Positions 1-9,099 of a DNA stretch of 34,851 nucleotides are shown piece by piece. The translations under genes were made by a program, and so were the position numbers. Below the pieces are notes generated by a model. That model saw only the letters and a list, made by a program, of their open reading frames with translations, made no database searches and was not told where the DNA came from. The first letter of the stretch is position 1, and each line of letters starts with the position of its first letter. Source of the DNA: Myroides indicus (lineage in GTDB: Bacteria > Bacteroidota > Bacteroidia > Flavobacteriales > Flavobacteriaceae); assembly GCF_004364575.1 (NCBI RefSeq), contig NZ_SOAG01000030.1, forward strand, positions 1 to 34,851, given 5' to 3'.

Positions 1-53
1 GTATTCATATACTTTACTTTCTTAAGCCAAATGTATACATTACCTTACATTTT

Positions 54-88
54 AAACAAAAAAAAGTCGGAAGATTAATCTTCCGACC
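54..88 (-). terminator. Rho-independent terminator of the ABC-F gene
   Basis: A palindrome at 66-87 (GTCGGAAGA, loop TTAA, TCTTCCGAC) is preceded on the plus strand by a run of A. Read on the minus strand it is a stem followed by a T-tract. It lies 28 bases past the stop codon of the ABC-F gene. Positions 1-53 are AT-rich and hold nothing I can identify. Confidence 0.88.
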
Positions 89-115
89 ATGACTAGATTA
101 ATAACCCTCTTTTAT

Positions 116-2032
116 TTACAGTAATTCTTCTTGAATTTCTTCCCATTCAATCATGAGCTTCTCAATGCGATGTTTTTTATTTTCATATTCAGTAAAAAAA
201 GTCGGATCGTTCATTAGTTTTTCATAATCAGTTGCTAATCGAACATCGTCTTTTGCAACTTTTTTTTCCAACTCATTGATTTCGTTTTCTATTTTACTCA
301 GTCTGTTTTGAAGCGACTTTATTTTCTTTTGATTTTCATAGGAAAGACCCTGTATTTTATTTACTTCTTCCTTTTTCTCTTTATTTAGTTCTGCGGTTTC
401 TTTTTTTTCTATTTCGCGCATATTTTGCGCGTTGCGCTCTTCTAAAAAATAATTAATATCCCCCAGATATTCTTTTATTTTTTGATCTTTAAATTCATAT
501 ACAAATTCTGTCAAACCTTGTAAAAAATCTCTGTCATGCGAAACTAAAATTAACGTCCCTTTAAAATTTTTCAAAGCTATCTTTAAAACGTTCTTAGATT
601 TAATATCTAAATGGTTTGTAGGCTCATCCATCAATAATACATTGATCGGTGATAAAAGCATTTTACATAAAGCCAACCTATTACGCTCACCTCCTGACAA
701 AACTTTTACTTTTTTCTCCACATCATCTCCCCTAAACAGGAATGATCCAAGCATATCTCTGACTTTGATCCGGTTGCTGTCGTTAGCTGCATCAAGCATG
801 GTGTCTAGAAGTGTTTTTTCTCCATCTAAATAATCCGCTTGATTTTGAGCAAAATAACCAATCTGAACATTGTGTCCCAACTTAATTTTGCCTTCATACT
901 CAAATTCATCAATAATCGCTTTAATCAATGTAGATTTTCCTTGTCCGTTCTGCCCTACAAAAGCAATTTTACTCCCTCTTTCTACCAGTAGATCAATATC
1001 TTTAAAAATGACTTTATTTCCAAAGCGCTTAGTCACATGTTCTATTTCAAGAACAACTTTTCCAGGATCTATACTAACAGGAAAAGAAATATTTAATACT
1101 GTATTATCATCTTCATCTACCTCAATTCTCTCAATTTTATCCAGCTTTTTGATTAAAGATTGTGCCATTGAGGCTTTTGTTGCTTTATAGCGGAATTTTT
1201 CAATTAGCTTTTCAGTTTCTTCAATCTTTTTCGCTTGATTTTTTTGAGCTGCCAGCTGCATTTCTCTTAACTCTTGACGAAGAACTAGATACTTCGAATA
1301 GGGTTTATTAAAATCATATATTTTACCAAGTGAAATCTCAATTGTTCTGTTGGTTACATTATCCAAAAACATTTTGTCATGTGAGATAATAACTACTGCA
1401 CCGGGATAAGTTTTCAAAAATTGCTCTAGCCAGATAATACTCTCAATATCCAAATGATTCGTAGGTTCATCCAGCAATAGTACATCGTTATTTTGCAACA
1501 GTAGTTTAGCCAACTCAATACGCATACGCCAGCCTCCGGAAAAGGTATCCGTCATATTATTGAACTCTTCTCTTTTAAACCCCAAGCCTAAAAGCACTCT
1601 TTCCGTATTTCCAACGTAATTGTACCCTCCAATAATTTCAAACCGGTGTGTTAAATCGCTTAATTTTTCAATAAGTTCACTATAGCTTTCAGATTCATAA
1701 TCTGTCCGATCCGCTAATTCTTTATTTATTTTTTCCAGTGAAAATTCTACTTCTTTAATTTCTTCAAAAGCCTGATATGCTTCTTCCAAGACAGTGCGCC
1801 CTGGAATAAAATCAATATCTTGCCTTAAAAAGCCAATTTTCAAATCTTTTTCAGTTGCAATACTACCAGTATCCGGCTCCATATCACCAGACAAAAGTTT
1901 GAGCATCGTAGATTTTCCGGCTCCGTTTTTACCAACTAATCCCACTCTGTCGCCTGCTCCGATTCGGAATGTAACACTTTCGAATAAATATTCTCCTGAA
2001 AAAGAAACAGATAAGTTATGTATGTTCAACAT
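116..2032 (-). CDS. ABC-F family ATPase (Uup/YheS-like ribosome factor)
   Basis: This is a soluble protein of 638 residues with two ABC ATPase domains and no membrane segment, the layout of the ABC-F family. Family members act on ribosomes rather than as transporters. Domain 1 has Walker A at residues 34-42 (GKNGAGKST), signature FSGGW at 164-168 and Walker B LLLDEPTNHLD at 185-195. A charged linker covers about 250-300, where ABC-F proteins contact tRNA. Domain 2 has Walker A at 360-368, LSGGER at 445-450 and LLMDEPTNHLD at 466-476. Residues from about 545 to the end form a charged coiled coil, as in Uup and YheS; the length is close to E. coli YheS. The start lies 6 bases from the stop of the upstream oxidoreductase, so the two are probably co-transcribed. 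The exact subfamily is uncertain, and nothing marks it as an antibiotic-resistance type. Confidence 0.93.
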   Translation of the reverse strand: MLNIHNLSVSFSGEYLFESVTFRIGAGDRVGLVGKNGAGKSTMLKLLSGDMEPDTGSIATEKDLKIGFLRQDIDFIPGRTVLEEAYQAFEEIKEVEFSLEKINKELADRTDYESESYSELIEKLSDLTHRFEIIGGYNYVGNTERVLLGLGFKREEFNNMTDTFSGGWRMRIELAKLLLQNNDVLLLDEPTNHLDIESIIWLEQFLKTYPGAVVIISHDKMFLDNVTNRTIEISLGKIYDFNKPYSKYLVLRQELREMQLAAQKNQAKKIEETEKLIEKFRYKATKASMAQSLIKKLDKIERIEVDEDDNTVLNISFPVSIDPGKVVLEIEHVTKRFGNKVIFKDIDLLVERGSKIAFVGQNGQGKSTLIKAIIDEFEYEGKIKLGHNVQIGYFAQNQADYLDGEKTLLDTMLDAANDSNRIKVRDMLGSFLFRGDDVEKKVKVLSGGERNRLALCKMLLSPINVLLMDEPTNHLDIKSKNVLKIALKNFKGTLILVSHDRDFLQGLTEFVYEFKDQKIKEYLGDINYFLEERNAQNMREIEKKETAELNKEKKEEVNKIQGLSYENQKKIKSLQNRLSKIENEINELEKKVAKDDVRLATDYEKLMNDPTFFTEYENKKHRIEKLMIEWEEIQEELL

Positions 2033-2038
2033 TTTAAT

Positions 2039-3103
2039 TTAATTCTTTAGTTTAAATTTCTTATACCTGTGAATGGATATATTCTCTTCTAAAGGTATAT
2101 TATTTTCTATTTTATTATACAAAGCCTCTGCCAAAAAAGGACCTAATAAAACCCCTCTTGTTCCCAAACCATTTAAAACATAAATTCTATCGGATTCTTT
2201 GCTACGTCCCAATAGTGGTCTGCGGTCTTTTACGGTAGGACGAACCCCAGCCTTGTGGTCTACAATTTCAAAATCTAATTCAACAATTGCTTTCAACTTG
2301 TCAACTAATTCTTTTTTTCCTTCTTCCGTGGGGATGTCTGTTTTATCTTCCCAATTATAAGTCGCCCCAACTTTATACAAATCGTCACCAAGTGGAATAA
2401 GAAAAATATCTCCTTTTAAAATAAAGTCTATTGACAGATTAGGAATTTTTACCAAAAGTAATTCTCCTTTGGTACCGTCTAATGGTAAATCCCTAAAAAA
2501 AGGATTGCTATGCATCCCCATCCCCTCTGCAAAGACAATATAATTTGCCTTTAAATCTTTATAGCTTACGCCATCTTCACTATAATTCATACAATTGTAC
2601 TCAAATATTTCCTTCTTATACAACTTCATTTTTTGCAAATAATCCCTGTAAGAATTTTGCAGCACGGCTGTATTTACATATCCGGAATCGAGTACCTCGC
2701 CAAAACCGAAAGAAGATACTATTCCGTTAATTTCTTTTTTGATTAAATTTGGAGATAAATATTTTTCTAGATTAGGTTTATCTGAAGCACAAAACCAGTT
2801 ATTTTGTTCTTCGACAGAAAAAAACCTTCTATATAAAGGCAATTCATACTTTATTTTGACACCTAACTTAGCTTCTAATTGATTATAAAATGGAAGTGCT
2901 ATTGACAATTGTTCTTCTGCCTTCCAAATCTCTGTAAATCTTTTTAATACCACTGGATTATACATTCCGCCTGCGATAAGAGTAGACGAATGTTTTTCGC
3001 CATCAATAATTATAAAAGATTTTCCTTCACTTTCCAGCTTTTCCGCTAAACAAATTCCGGCCAAGCCTGCCCCTACAATTATATAATCATATTGCTTCTT
3101 CAT
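2039..3103 (-). CDS. FAD-dependent oxidoreductase, DAO family (MnmC/ThiO-like)
   Basis: The protein has 354 residues. It opens with the FAD-binding motif GAGLAG at residues 11-16, followed by an acidic strand end (IIID), the standard dinucleotide fold of D-amino-acid-oxidase-type enzymes. The C-terminal part contains GVRPTVKDRRPLLG and then LNGLGTRGVLLGPFLAE. This resembles the FAD-anchoring end of ThiO and of the oxidase domain of MnmC (GLGSRG...PLLAE). The substrate cannot be told from sequence. Amine or amino-acid oxidation is the family norm, and tRNA wobble-uridine processing is a specific possibility. No signal peptide is present, so it is cytoplasmic. It precedes the ABC-F gene by 6 bases. 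The gldN terminator sits only about 20 bases upstream of its start, and I saw no clear promoter, so transcription may depend on read-through. Confidence 0.85.
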   Translation of the reverse strand: MKKQYDYIIVGAGLAGICLAEKLESEGKSFIIIDGEKHSSTLIAGGMYNPVVLKRFTEIWKAEEQLSIALPFYNQLEAKLGVKIKYELPLYRRFFSVEEQNNWFCASDKPNLEKYLSPNLIKKEINGIVSSFGFGEVLDSGYVNTAVLQNSYRDYLQKMKLYKKEIFEYNCMNYSEDGVSYKDLKANYIVFAEGMGMHSNPFFRDLPLDGTKGELLLVKIPNLSIDFILKGDIFLIPLGDDLYKVGATYNWEDKTDIPTEEGKKELVDKLKAIVELDFEIVDHKAGVRPTVKDRRPLLGRSKESDRIYVLNGLGTRGVLLGPFLAEALYNKIENNIPLEENISIHRYKKFKLKN

Positions 3104-3121
3104 TATCCCATGTTTTATTGA

Positions 3122-3160
3122 TAAAAAAAGCTCCTATCTAAATTAGATAGGAGCTTTTTA
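3122..3160. terminator. Strong terminator after gldN
   Basis: A perfect 16-base-pair stem (3125-3140 with 3144-3159, loop AAT) is flanked by A and T runs on both sides. It can work in both directions. Its position 17 bases past the gldN stop makes it the end of the gldKLMN transcript on the minus strand. Confidence 0.9.
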
Positions 3161-3176
3161 GATTTGGAATACAAAA

Positions 3177-4073
3177 TTAGTAATTCCACATATCATCTTC
3201 AAGGTTTCTAATCAATTCTTTGATCTTTTCTCCTTCAAATAATAATTGTAAATCATTGCCTTCAATATACTCATCTATACGACGATCTCCATATTGGTTG
3301 TCTGCTTTATAAATGGTAGCAGCAAACCTTCTGGAATTCAACAGATGATCAAAATTGATAGGATTCATAGGATTTTTAGAATTAAACACCTCGCTCTCGA
3401 ACAACACATTACGTGCATCCGGGAAGAAAATCCAGAATAATTCCACAAAGTTTTCAACTTCTGAACCTTTAGTGTATAAATCTACAACCACTGGCGCTAT
3501 TCCTAAAAGCCTGTACTTTAATTGCCCTTCATTTCTATCAAAATACCAAAGTCCCATAATATGGTATTCTTTTACATCAGAAGGTCTCAATTCAATTCTC
3601 TGAATATATTCTTCTGGAATTTCCTCACCAGCATTGTAATATTCAATTCCGGCATCGGTAGTATCGATTTTTACAAAAGATGCATCTAAATCTTTTAAAG
3701 TCCTTTTTGTTTTAAAATCACTTCCGTCATATACTTCAGTAATTGCTCCAGACTTAATACCATCTATCAAAGATTGAAAGAGAGACTTACGTCCATCTGT
3801 TATAACTTCTTCTATAGGATAATAATAAGCCTCATTTGCTTTCTCTTCAAGAGAAATGTTTTCCCATACTTTTATTCCGAAAAGTATGTCTTTATCTGCT
3901 ACATAGCCATATGGAATTGGTCCTTCGCTTTTAGCGTAAATTTCTGCAATAGATTTCATTCCAATTTCGCTCGCTGATTTCGCGTTCAATAAATTTGCTT
4001 GCGCAAAAGCGTTTATTGAGAAGATCGAAAACACTACAAATAGTGAGATTTTTTTCCAGTTCATATTATTCAA
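3177..4073 (-). CDS. gldN: Gliding motility / type IX secretion protein GldN
   Basis: This is an exported protein of 298 residues. Residues 1-24 form a signal peptide ending in NAFA, cleaved before Gln25. The mature part carries family features such as IPYGYVADKDILFG, IEEVITDGRKSLF, YHIMGLWYFDRN and FFPDARN. GldN (PorN) forms the periplasmic ring complex with GldK under the outer membrane and couples the inner-membrane motor to the type IX secretion translocon. It is the last gene of a K-L-M-N order, 30 bases after gldM, and is followed by a strong terminator. The start could also be Met4; both keep the signal peptide intact. Length and order match known flavobacterial loci. Confidence 0.95.
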   Translation of the reverse strand: MNNMNWKKISLFVVFSIFSINAFAQANLLNAKSASEIGMKSIAEIYAKSEGPIPYGYVADKDILFGIKVWENISLEEKANEAYYYPIEEVITDGRKSLFQSLIDGIKSGAITEVYDGSDFKTKRTLKDLDASFVKIDTTDAGIEYYNAGEEIPEEYIQRIELRPSDVKEYHIMGLWYFDRNEGQLKYRLLGIAPVVVDLYTKGSEVENFVELFWIFFPDARNVLFESEVFNSKNPMNPINFDHLLNSRRFAATIYKADNQYGDRRIDEYIEGNDLQLLFEGEKIKELIRNLEDDMWNY

Positions 4074-4103
4074 AATTTTCTTCTTTTAAAATTTTCTTCG
4101 AAA

Positions 4104-5666
4104 TTACATAATCTCGAATGTACAAGGTGCTGTTCTCTTAAGAGCATAGTCACCCGCACCGTCTAATTTTGTTTTGATATCCGATATCACTACTACATCT
4201 CCTAATCTGGCCTTACTGATAGCAGATTTAGCGCGGTCGTTCATTCTATTTCCTTGTACAACTACACTTGGTTGTCCTGGCACTTGAACTACAAAACCTG
4301 TAACAGTTAGTCCAACTTCAAAATCAAAGTCCTCAAGTTTTGCACCAATTGTAACCACTTCAAGATTTGATTTTGGTCCTTTTGCCGCATATTCACCACG
4401 TACTGTACCACGAGGAGCAGGAATATCTTTAATTCTGAAAGTTTGTCTATCACTCACAGATGTTCCGTCAGGAAGCTGACCTGTTACATTAATAGTTACT
4501 TCTCTTCCAGACTGAGGGCGCATGCTGTATTGTCCTGGCTTACTACCCTTACTCAATCCCGGAGCAGATGCTGATACTTTATCATCGGAGATACCTGCAA
4601 ACGAAATGGTCATAGGGTTTACAACACCTCTATATACTACATTCATTTTATCTGCTGAAATATTAGCTGAATTCGGTCTTGGCACAACCACATAGTTTCC
4701 TTTAATATCAATAGGAATAGCTTCCCCATCTTCCATAAAAGTAAACTGTCCGTTGATTTCATGTTCTCCTACATTTCCAGTTCCAAAAGATATATTAACC
4801 TGTCCGTCTTCTAAAGCTGTTGACAAATCAATATCTTGACCGTTTACAACTACTTTAGTAGGAACAGTAGATTTATCGTAACGACCTAACACAACTTTAC
4901 CTTGAAAGTTTTCTCCTGCAAAAAATGCAGATTTTTCAGGAATCACAATTGCGGCATAATTTTTCATAGATGCAGCCTGACTTAACGTATTTCCTAATAA
5001 GCTATTGTAAATTTCATGTTCAATAACTTTGGCATCATTTTGCATTGTTGAAAACTTAGTCAAAGAAGCGATAGCCGGGAATCCTTGAAAATGATAATTT
5101 AGATAAGGCTTTACAACTCCTTCGCCATCTTTAACAGCTTCTATATTAAAACGATTCTGTAAATCAGCTACAATAGGCTGAAATTTAACATCTTCGCCTA
5201 TCACCTTCAAAATTTGAGCTTTGTAATTTTCAATTTGTCCTACAAACTCTTCTCCTTGTTGAGAATATTTATCACCATTAAAGAAAGCTTTATCTAATGC
5301 ATCTCCTTTCTCCATTTTCTCTGCCGGCAACTTTCCATTCTCTCTACTTTCTTCCAAAGGATCAGTTATAATTCTTTTTACACCGTCTAAATAGTTATAG
5401 AATTCACTTGTTATTTTACTGATTTCTTTTGCTTTTCTGCTTGGTTCTGCATATCGGGTCGGATCATCCGCCGCCTTGCCTTCCAAACCTTCTAACAAAT
5501 AATTATTGGTTTCAAGAGCTGTTTTATTAGCTTCTTCAAACTTATCGTTAACCATTCCAAAAGCTGATAAAACTTCTTTAGACATCTGAAGAGCCATCAT
5601 AGCGATGAAAATCAGATACATCAAGTTAATCATCTTTTGTCTTGGGGATAATTTACCTCCTGCCAT
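4104..5666 (-). CDS. gldM: Gliding motility / type IX secretion motor protein GldM
   Basis: The protein has 520 residues and starts MAGGKLSPRQKMINLMYLIF, a highly recognisable GldM/PorM opening. A single membrane helix spans about residues 14-32. The rest is periplasmic: a helical part, then beta-rich domains with repeated VPRP- and DIPAP-type linkers. In the family, GldM forms a long dimeric shaft that crosses the periplasm. Its N-terminal helices sit inside the GldL ring and its distal domains touch the GldK/GldN ring. gldL lies 25 bases upstream and gldN 30 bases downstream, so the genes form one transcript. No key domain seems lost. Confidence 0.96.
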   Translation of the reverse strand: MAGGKLSPRQKMINLMYLIFIAMMALQMSKEVLSAFGMVNDKFEEANKTALETNNYLLEGLEGKAADDPTRYAEPSRKAKEISKITSEFYNYLDGVKRIITDPLEESRENGKLPAEKMEKGDALDKAFFNGDKYSQQGEEFVGQIENYKAQILKVIGEDVKFQPIVADLQNRFNIEAVKDGEGVVKPYLNYHFQGFPAIASLTKFSTMQNDAKVIEHEIYNSLLGNTLSQAASMKNYAAIVIPEKSAFFAGENFQGKVVLGRYDKSTVPTKVVVNGQDIDLSTALEDGQVNISFGTGNVGEHEINGQFTFMEDGEAIPIDIKGNYVVVPRPNSANISADKMNVVYRGVVNPMTISFAGISDDKVSASAPGLSKGSKPGQYSMRPQSGREVTINVTGQLPDGTSVSDRQTFRIKDIPAPRGTVRGEYAAKGPKSNLEVVTIGAKLEDFDFEVGLTVTGFVVQVPGQPSVVVQGNRMNDRAKSAISKARLGDVVVISDIKTKLDGAGDYALKRTAPCTFEIM

Positions 5667-5691
5667 TATTATACCTTTTTAATAGATTAAA

Positions 5692-6360
5692 TTAATTAGC
5701 ATTTCTTGACCCGCCCATAGCAGAAAGCATTCCGCCATAAACTGTATTTAAAGAAGATAAATTACTTGTTAGCGTTGCCATTTGGTCTTTTAGCCTTATA
5801 TTGTTTTCTGCTACTTCTTTATTGATTTCTGCATTTCTTGTTGCACTTTCTAATTGTACTCTATACATAGAGTTTATAGACTCAAGCTGTGCTGCCGCCA
5901 AAGACATCTCCTCGGCGTACTTTTTAGTAGAAGCGATTGCATCAATTGTTGGCGTAATTTCTTTAGAAGCAGCTTCAAAATTTTGTATACTATTTCTTAA
6001 GCTTCCCATTAATTGACCGTCTATTTTAGCTTCTTTTAACAAATCGTCTAACTTTTTAGACAACATTCCTTCTTCTTCAGTAGAAGCAACTCCATAACCT
6101 CCACCACCTGCAACTCTTACTTGGTTAGGCTCTCCTCCTTTTAATTCAGGATATACCTTTGCCCAATCTAAATCTTCATCTACTGGCTCAAAAGCAGAGA
6201 TAGCAAAAATAATAGCTTCAACAACCAGTCCTAATGTAAGCATATTGTTACCATTAATAGGACCAAGTTCCATATGTGTAATTTTAAATAATGCACCGAT
6301 AATTACTACTGAAGCTCCCATTCCATAACAGAAGTTTACTACTTTTTTAGGTAATGCCAT
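5692..6360 (-). CDS. gldL: Gliding motility / type IX secretion motor protein GldL
   Basis: The protein has 222 residues. Two membrane helices lie near the N-terminus (about 7-29 and 38-57), followed by a soluble cytoplasmic tail with helical, coiled-coil-like stretches. In the family, GldL is the proton-driven stator ring around GldM. Charged residues inside the membrane region are visible: Lys26, His29, Glu48 and Glu58. From memory, these correspond to residues important for motor function in Flavobacterium johnsoniae, offset by one. The tail ends in a Gly/Asn-rich stretch. The gene lies 59 bases after gldK and 25 bases before gldM. Confidence 0.95.
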   Translation of the reverse strand: MALPKKVVNFCYGMGASVVIIGALFKITHMELGPINGNNMLTLGLVVEAIIFAISAFEPVDEDLDWAKVYPELKGGEPNQVRVAGGGGYGVASTEEEGMLSKKLDDLLKEAKIDGQLMGSLRNSIQNFEAASKEITPTIDAIASTKKYAEEMSLAAAQLESINSMYRVQLESATRNAEINKEVAENNIRLKDQMATLTSNLSSLNTVYGGMLSAMGGSRNAN

Positions 6361-6419
6361 AATATTTATGTGTTTTAAAAATGTTCTTAATAATTTATAA
6401 TTAAATGTTTGGTTTAAAA

Positions 6420-7820
6420 TTAACGCGCCATTTTGCTTACGTTCATTCTTGAATACGACCCTGAAACTGATTTTACAGTTCTAAATCCAATATATGATCT
6501 GGAAGAATCCGCATACTCAGAATCACGAGTAGCTACCTGTAAGAAATAAGCCGCATCTCGCCAAGAACCTCCACGTACTACTTTTAAAGGACTTTCTGTA
6601 CTTCTATTTCTAGGCTTCAAACTTGTCATGAAATCATAAGACGACTGATCGTACGAAGAACTCGTCCATTCTGCAACATTCCCTGCCATATTATATAAGT
6701 TATATCCATTTGGCGGGTAAGCTCTTGCTTCTGCAGTATACAATGCTCCGTCTGTTGCATAATCAAATCTCGTTGGCTTAAAGTTTGCCATAAAACATCC
6801 TTTTTCATCTGTAGTATAAGGACCTCCCCATGGATACATACCTCCTTCAAGACCTCCTCGTGCTGCGTATTCCCATTCGCTCTCCATAGGAAGCCTATAT
6901 TCATTCATTTCTTGAGTTTGTCTTCTTGTTTTTCGATATTCATTTTTATACATCGTTCTCCATGCACAAAATGCTCTTGCCTGATGCCAGTTTACTCCAA
7001 CTACAGGATACTCCCCAAATGCTTCATGCCAAAAATAGTCATTATGCATTGGTTCATTATAAGAATATTGAAATTCTTTTATCCAACGAGTAGTATCCGG
7101 ATAAATTAACAAAGATTCCGTTTTTAAATGTCTGCTTCTTTTGCTTCTTGTGTTTTCACTGTTATCACCAATCACACCATCTAAATCCACATAGGTATAT
7201 TGGAATTTTAATTTTGAAACATCAAAAGTCGTAACTCCATTATATGTTTCAGAAGCAGGAATGTATAAGGAATCCATTACTTCTACATAATACTCATCGG
7301 GATATCTATCAGGTGTAGCTGCTAGACGTACTTTTTTATTTAATCTACGACCAGAATATAAATCATCACTCATATCCATGCTGTAATAATTGTCATACAT
7401 ATATTTTTGATAAGGAGTCATTCTGTCTTCGTTTTCCTCATTATCTAAAAAGGCATATTCTCCAATTCCTCCCGATTCTCTAGTCATCCCCATATCGTCT
7501 GCAGCAATAGCTAATTTTGTGCGGGTAATAGAATCTTTTACCCATTCAACAAATTTTCTATACTGATTGTTTGTGACTTCAGTTTCATCCATATAAAACG
7601 AACCGACAGTAACGGTTTTCGTCGGAGCATCTTGTGCGCCCAAGAAATCTTCGTTTGTTTGTCCCATTGTAAATGTCCCACCAGGGATTAAAGACATACC
7701 ATGAGGTTTATCGCTAGACCATCTCTTCCCTTCAACTCCATTTAACAATTCACCTCGATCTCCGGTACCACAGCTACATGCTAAAGCTAAAACTGCTCCT
7801 AACGTAATGATCTTCTTCAT
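6420..7820 (-). CDS. gldK: Gliding motility / type IX secretion lipoprotein GldK
   Basis: The protein has 466 residues. The N-terminus is a lipoprotein signal with cysteines at 15 and 17 (ALACSC), either of which could carry the lipid. The rest is a formylglycine-generating-enzyme/sulfatase-modifying-factor fold. Landmarks are IPGGTFTMGQ, then FYMDETEVTN, WHQARAFCAWR, RLPMESEWEYAARGG, GNVAEWTSSSY, VVRGGSWRD and SYIGFRTV. In GldK/PorK this fold is structural: it forms the periplasmic ring with GldN. A region of about 150 residues between the first and second halves is larger than in free enzymes, as is normal for GldK. It is the first gene of the K-L-M-N block and has its own candidate promoter at 7858-7888. 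Confidence 0.95.
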   Translation of the reverse strand: MKKIITLGAVLALACSCGTGDRGELLNGVEGKRWSSDKPHGMSLIPGGTFTMGQTNEDFLGAQDAPTKTVTVGSFYMDETEVTNNQYRKFVEWVKDSITRTKLAIAADDMGMTRESGGIGEYAFLDNEENEDRMTPYQKYMYDNYYSMDMSDDLYSGRRLNKKVRLAATPDRYPDEYYVEVMDSLYIPASETYNGVTTFDVSKLKFQYTYVDLDGVIGDNSENTRSKRSRHLKTESLLIYPDTTRWIKEFQYSYNEPMHNDYFWHEAFGEYPVVGVNWHQARAFCAWRTMYKNEYRKTRRQTQEMNEYRLPMESEWEYAARGGLEGGMYPWGGPYTTDEKGCFMANFKPTRFDYATDGALYTAEARAYPPNGYNLYNMAGNVAEWTSSSYDQSSYDFMTSLKPRNRSTESPLKVVRGGSWRDAAYFLQVATRDSEYADSSRSYIGFRTVKSVSGSYSRMNVSKMAR

Positions 7821-7857
7821 ATATTCTATAGGTTTTTATATACAACTCTTGAAAGTG

Positions 7858-7888
7858 TAAACGTATTCAATTATTTTTAATTTTACAA
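7858..7888 (-). promoter_or_regulatory. Candidate promoter of gldKLMN
   Basis: On the minus strand TTG (7886-7888) is followed after 20 bases by TACGTTTA (7858-7865), one mismatch from the Bacteroidota TAnnTTTG element. The gap between the arginase-like gene and gldK is 126 bases and very AT-rich. I saw no terminator hairpin in it, so read-through from topA is also possible. Confidence 0.5.
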
Positions 7889-7946
7889 AACAAAACTAAA
7901 AAAAATTTAAATTATATTTAACACTCGAAAATGTTAAATATTAATT

Positions 7947-9095
7947 TTACATCAAATTTTTTTTAAAAGTCCTCCACCATCTATCTGGCAACTGCTGTGA
8001 AATAGCCATTTCATAGTCTTCGTAAGCACATGGAAGCATTATTTTTTTTATTAGTTTTTCATTAACATTAAGCCCAAAAGGAACCTCTATCCACCACCTT
8101 TCAGTCAAATCGCTCTTGTAAAAAATCAGATCTTCATATCCTTCAATAGGCACAATATACTTAAAATAACTTTCTTTATCCACAAAAGGGTACTCTCCGG
8201 ATCTGAAATTAACTCCTTCCACAAAATACCATAAAATCTGTGCTATTAATAACGCTTCTGTTTGGCTATTATTATAATTAAATATACCAAAAGAGCTAAC
8301 TCTGTCACTTAAGCCAGCATATCTGGACAATGCGCAGATTTCTCTTCCATTGAAGCCATTGGGGTTAAAAAACTCCAAATTACCAGAATCTCCCGACTTG
8401 ATCACATTCACATCCATACTGACAACATCCGCATCTCTTAAAACCGGTTCTGCTAATTTAATATTATTTGCAATTTCTCCAACTCTGTAAGCTTCAAAAT
8501 AAAGGCTATCTATTAAATCTATTTCTTCTTGTGAATTAAAATATGTTTGATAACCCATATTGGAAAAGTTAAACAGGTTATTTGGCTCTTCCATAATAAT
8601 TCTTGATAAAAAGCTTTCTGCCGGAACTCCTCCCTCTTTAACTAAATCTAATTTTTGATCTACAACAACCAGATTTACCATCTGGTCTAAACGATCATAT
8701 GCCCTGTAAATACCATACGTCATATCCTGAGATCCTCCAAGAACAATAGGGATTACATCATTTCTAATCAGTTCGGACACGATGTTTTTCAACAGATAAT
8801 AAGTATCCTCCAGCCGATCTCCATTTAAAATATTTCCCAAATCGATAATCTGAAGTCCCCAGTTTCCGGGAAAAAGAGAATAAAATGCTTTTCGAATTTT
8901 GAGCAGGTCTATTTTTTCGTTTCCATTATTCAGACCTCTGTTATCTGTAACGCCAATTACCGCTAACTGATATTTAGAAAAATCTTCAAACTCTCCTCCT
9001 GAAAAAAAAGTAACTTTTTTACCCATTGTCTGGCTTGAAAGTCCGTCTATATAATTCAGAAATTCTTTATTAAGAGGTTCTAATAGCTCAAACAT
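7947..9095 (-). CDS. Arginase/formimidoylglutamase-fold protein with degenerate metal site
   Basis: This 382-residue protein has the order and spacing of arginase-family motifs but not their metal ligands. GGSQD at 120-124 stands where enzymes have a GG(D/N)H motif, so Gln123 replaces the first His. DQKLD at 146-150 stands for DAHxD, so Lys148 replaces His. SMDVNVIK at 226-233 stands for SxDxDxxD, so Asn230 and Lys233 replace two Asp. Only Asp146, Asp150 and Asp228 remain of the six usual Mn ligands. I infer a non-catalytic or altered-function protein, although automatic annotation would probably say formimidoylglutamase. No signal peptide is visible. It starts 4 bases after the topA stop, so it shares topA's transcript, and gldK follows 126 bases later. 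From memory, a similar gene sits beside gldK in other flavobacteria, which would suggest a conserved role. Confidence 0.8.
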   Translation of the reverse strand: MFELLEPLNKEFLNYIDGLSSQTMGKKVTFFSGGEFEDFSKYQLAVIGVTDNRGLNNGNEKIDLLKIRKAFYSLFPGNWGLQIIDLGNILNGDRLEDTYYLLKNIVSELIRNDVIPIVLGGSQDMTYGIYRAYDRLDQMVNLVVVDQKLDLVKEGGVPAESFLSRIIMEEPNNLFNFSNMGYQTYFNSQEEIDLIDSLYFEAYRVGEIANNIKLAEPVLRDADVVSMDVNVIKSGDSGNLEFFNPNGFNGREICALSRYAGLSDRVSSFGIFNYNNSQTEALLIAQILWYFVEGVNFRSGEYPFVDKESYFKYIVPIEGYEDLIFYKSDLTERWWIEVPFGLNVNEKLIKKIMLPCAYEDYEMAISQQLPDRWWRTFKKNLM

Positions 9096-9099
9096 GATT

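Noticed and set aside
116..2032. ABC-F gene as an antibiotic-resistance determinant
   Set aside because: The layout fits the housekeeping Uup/YheS type with a C-terminal coiled coil, and no resistance leader or mobile context is visible.
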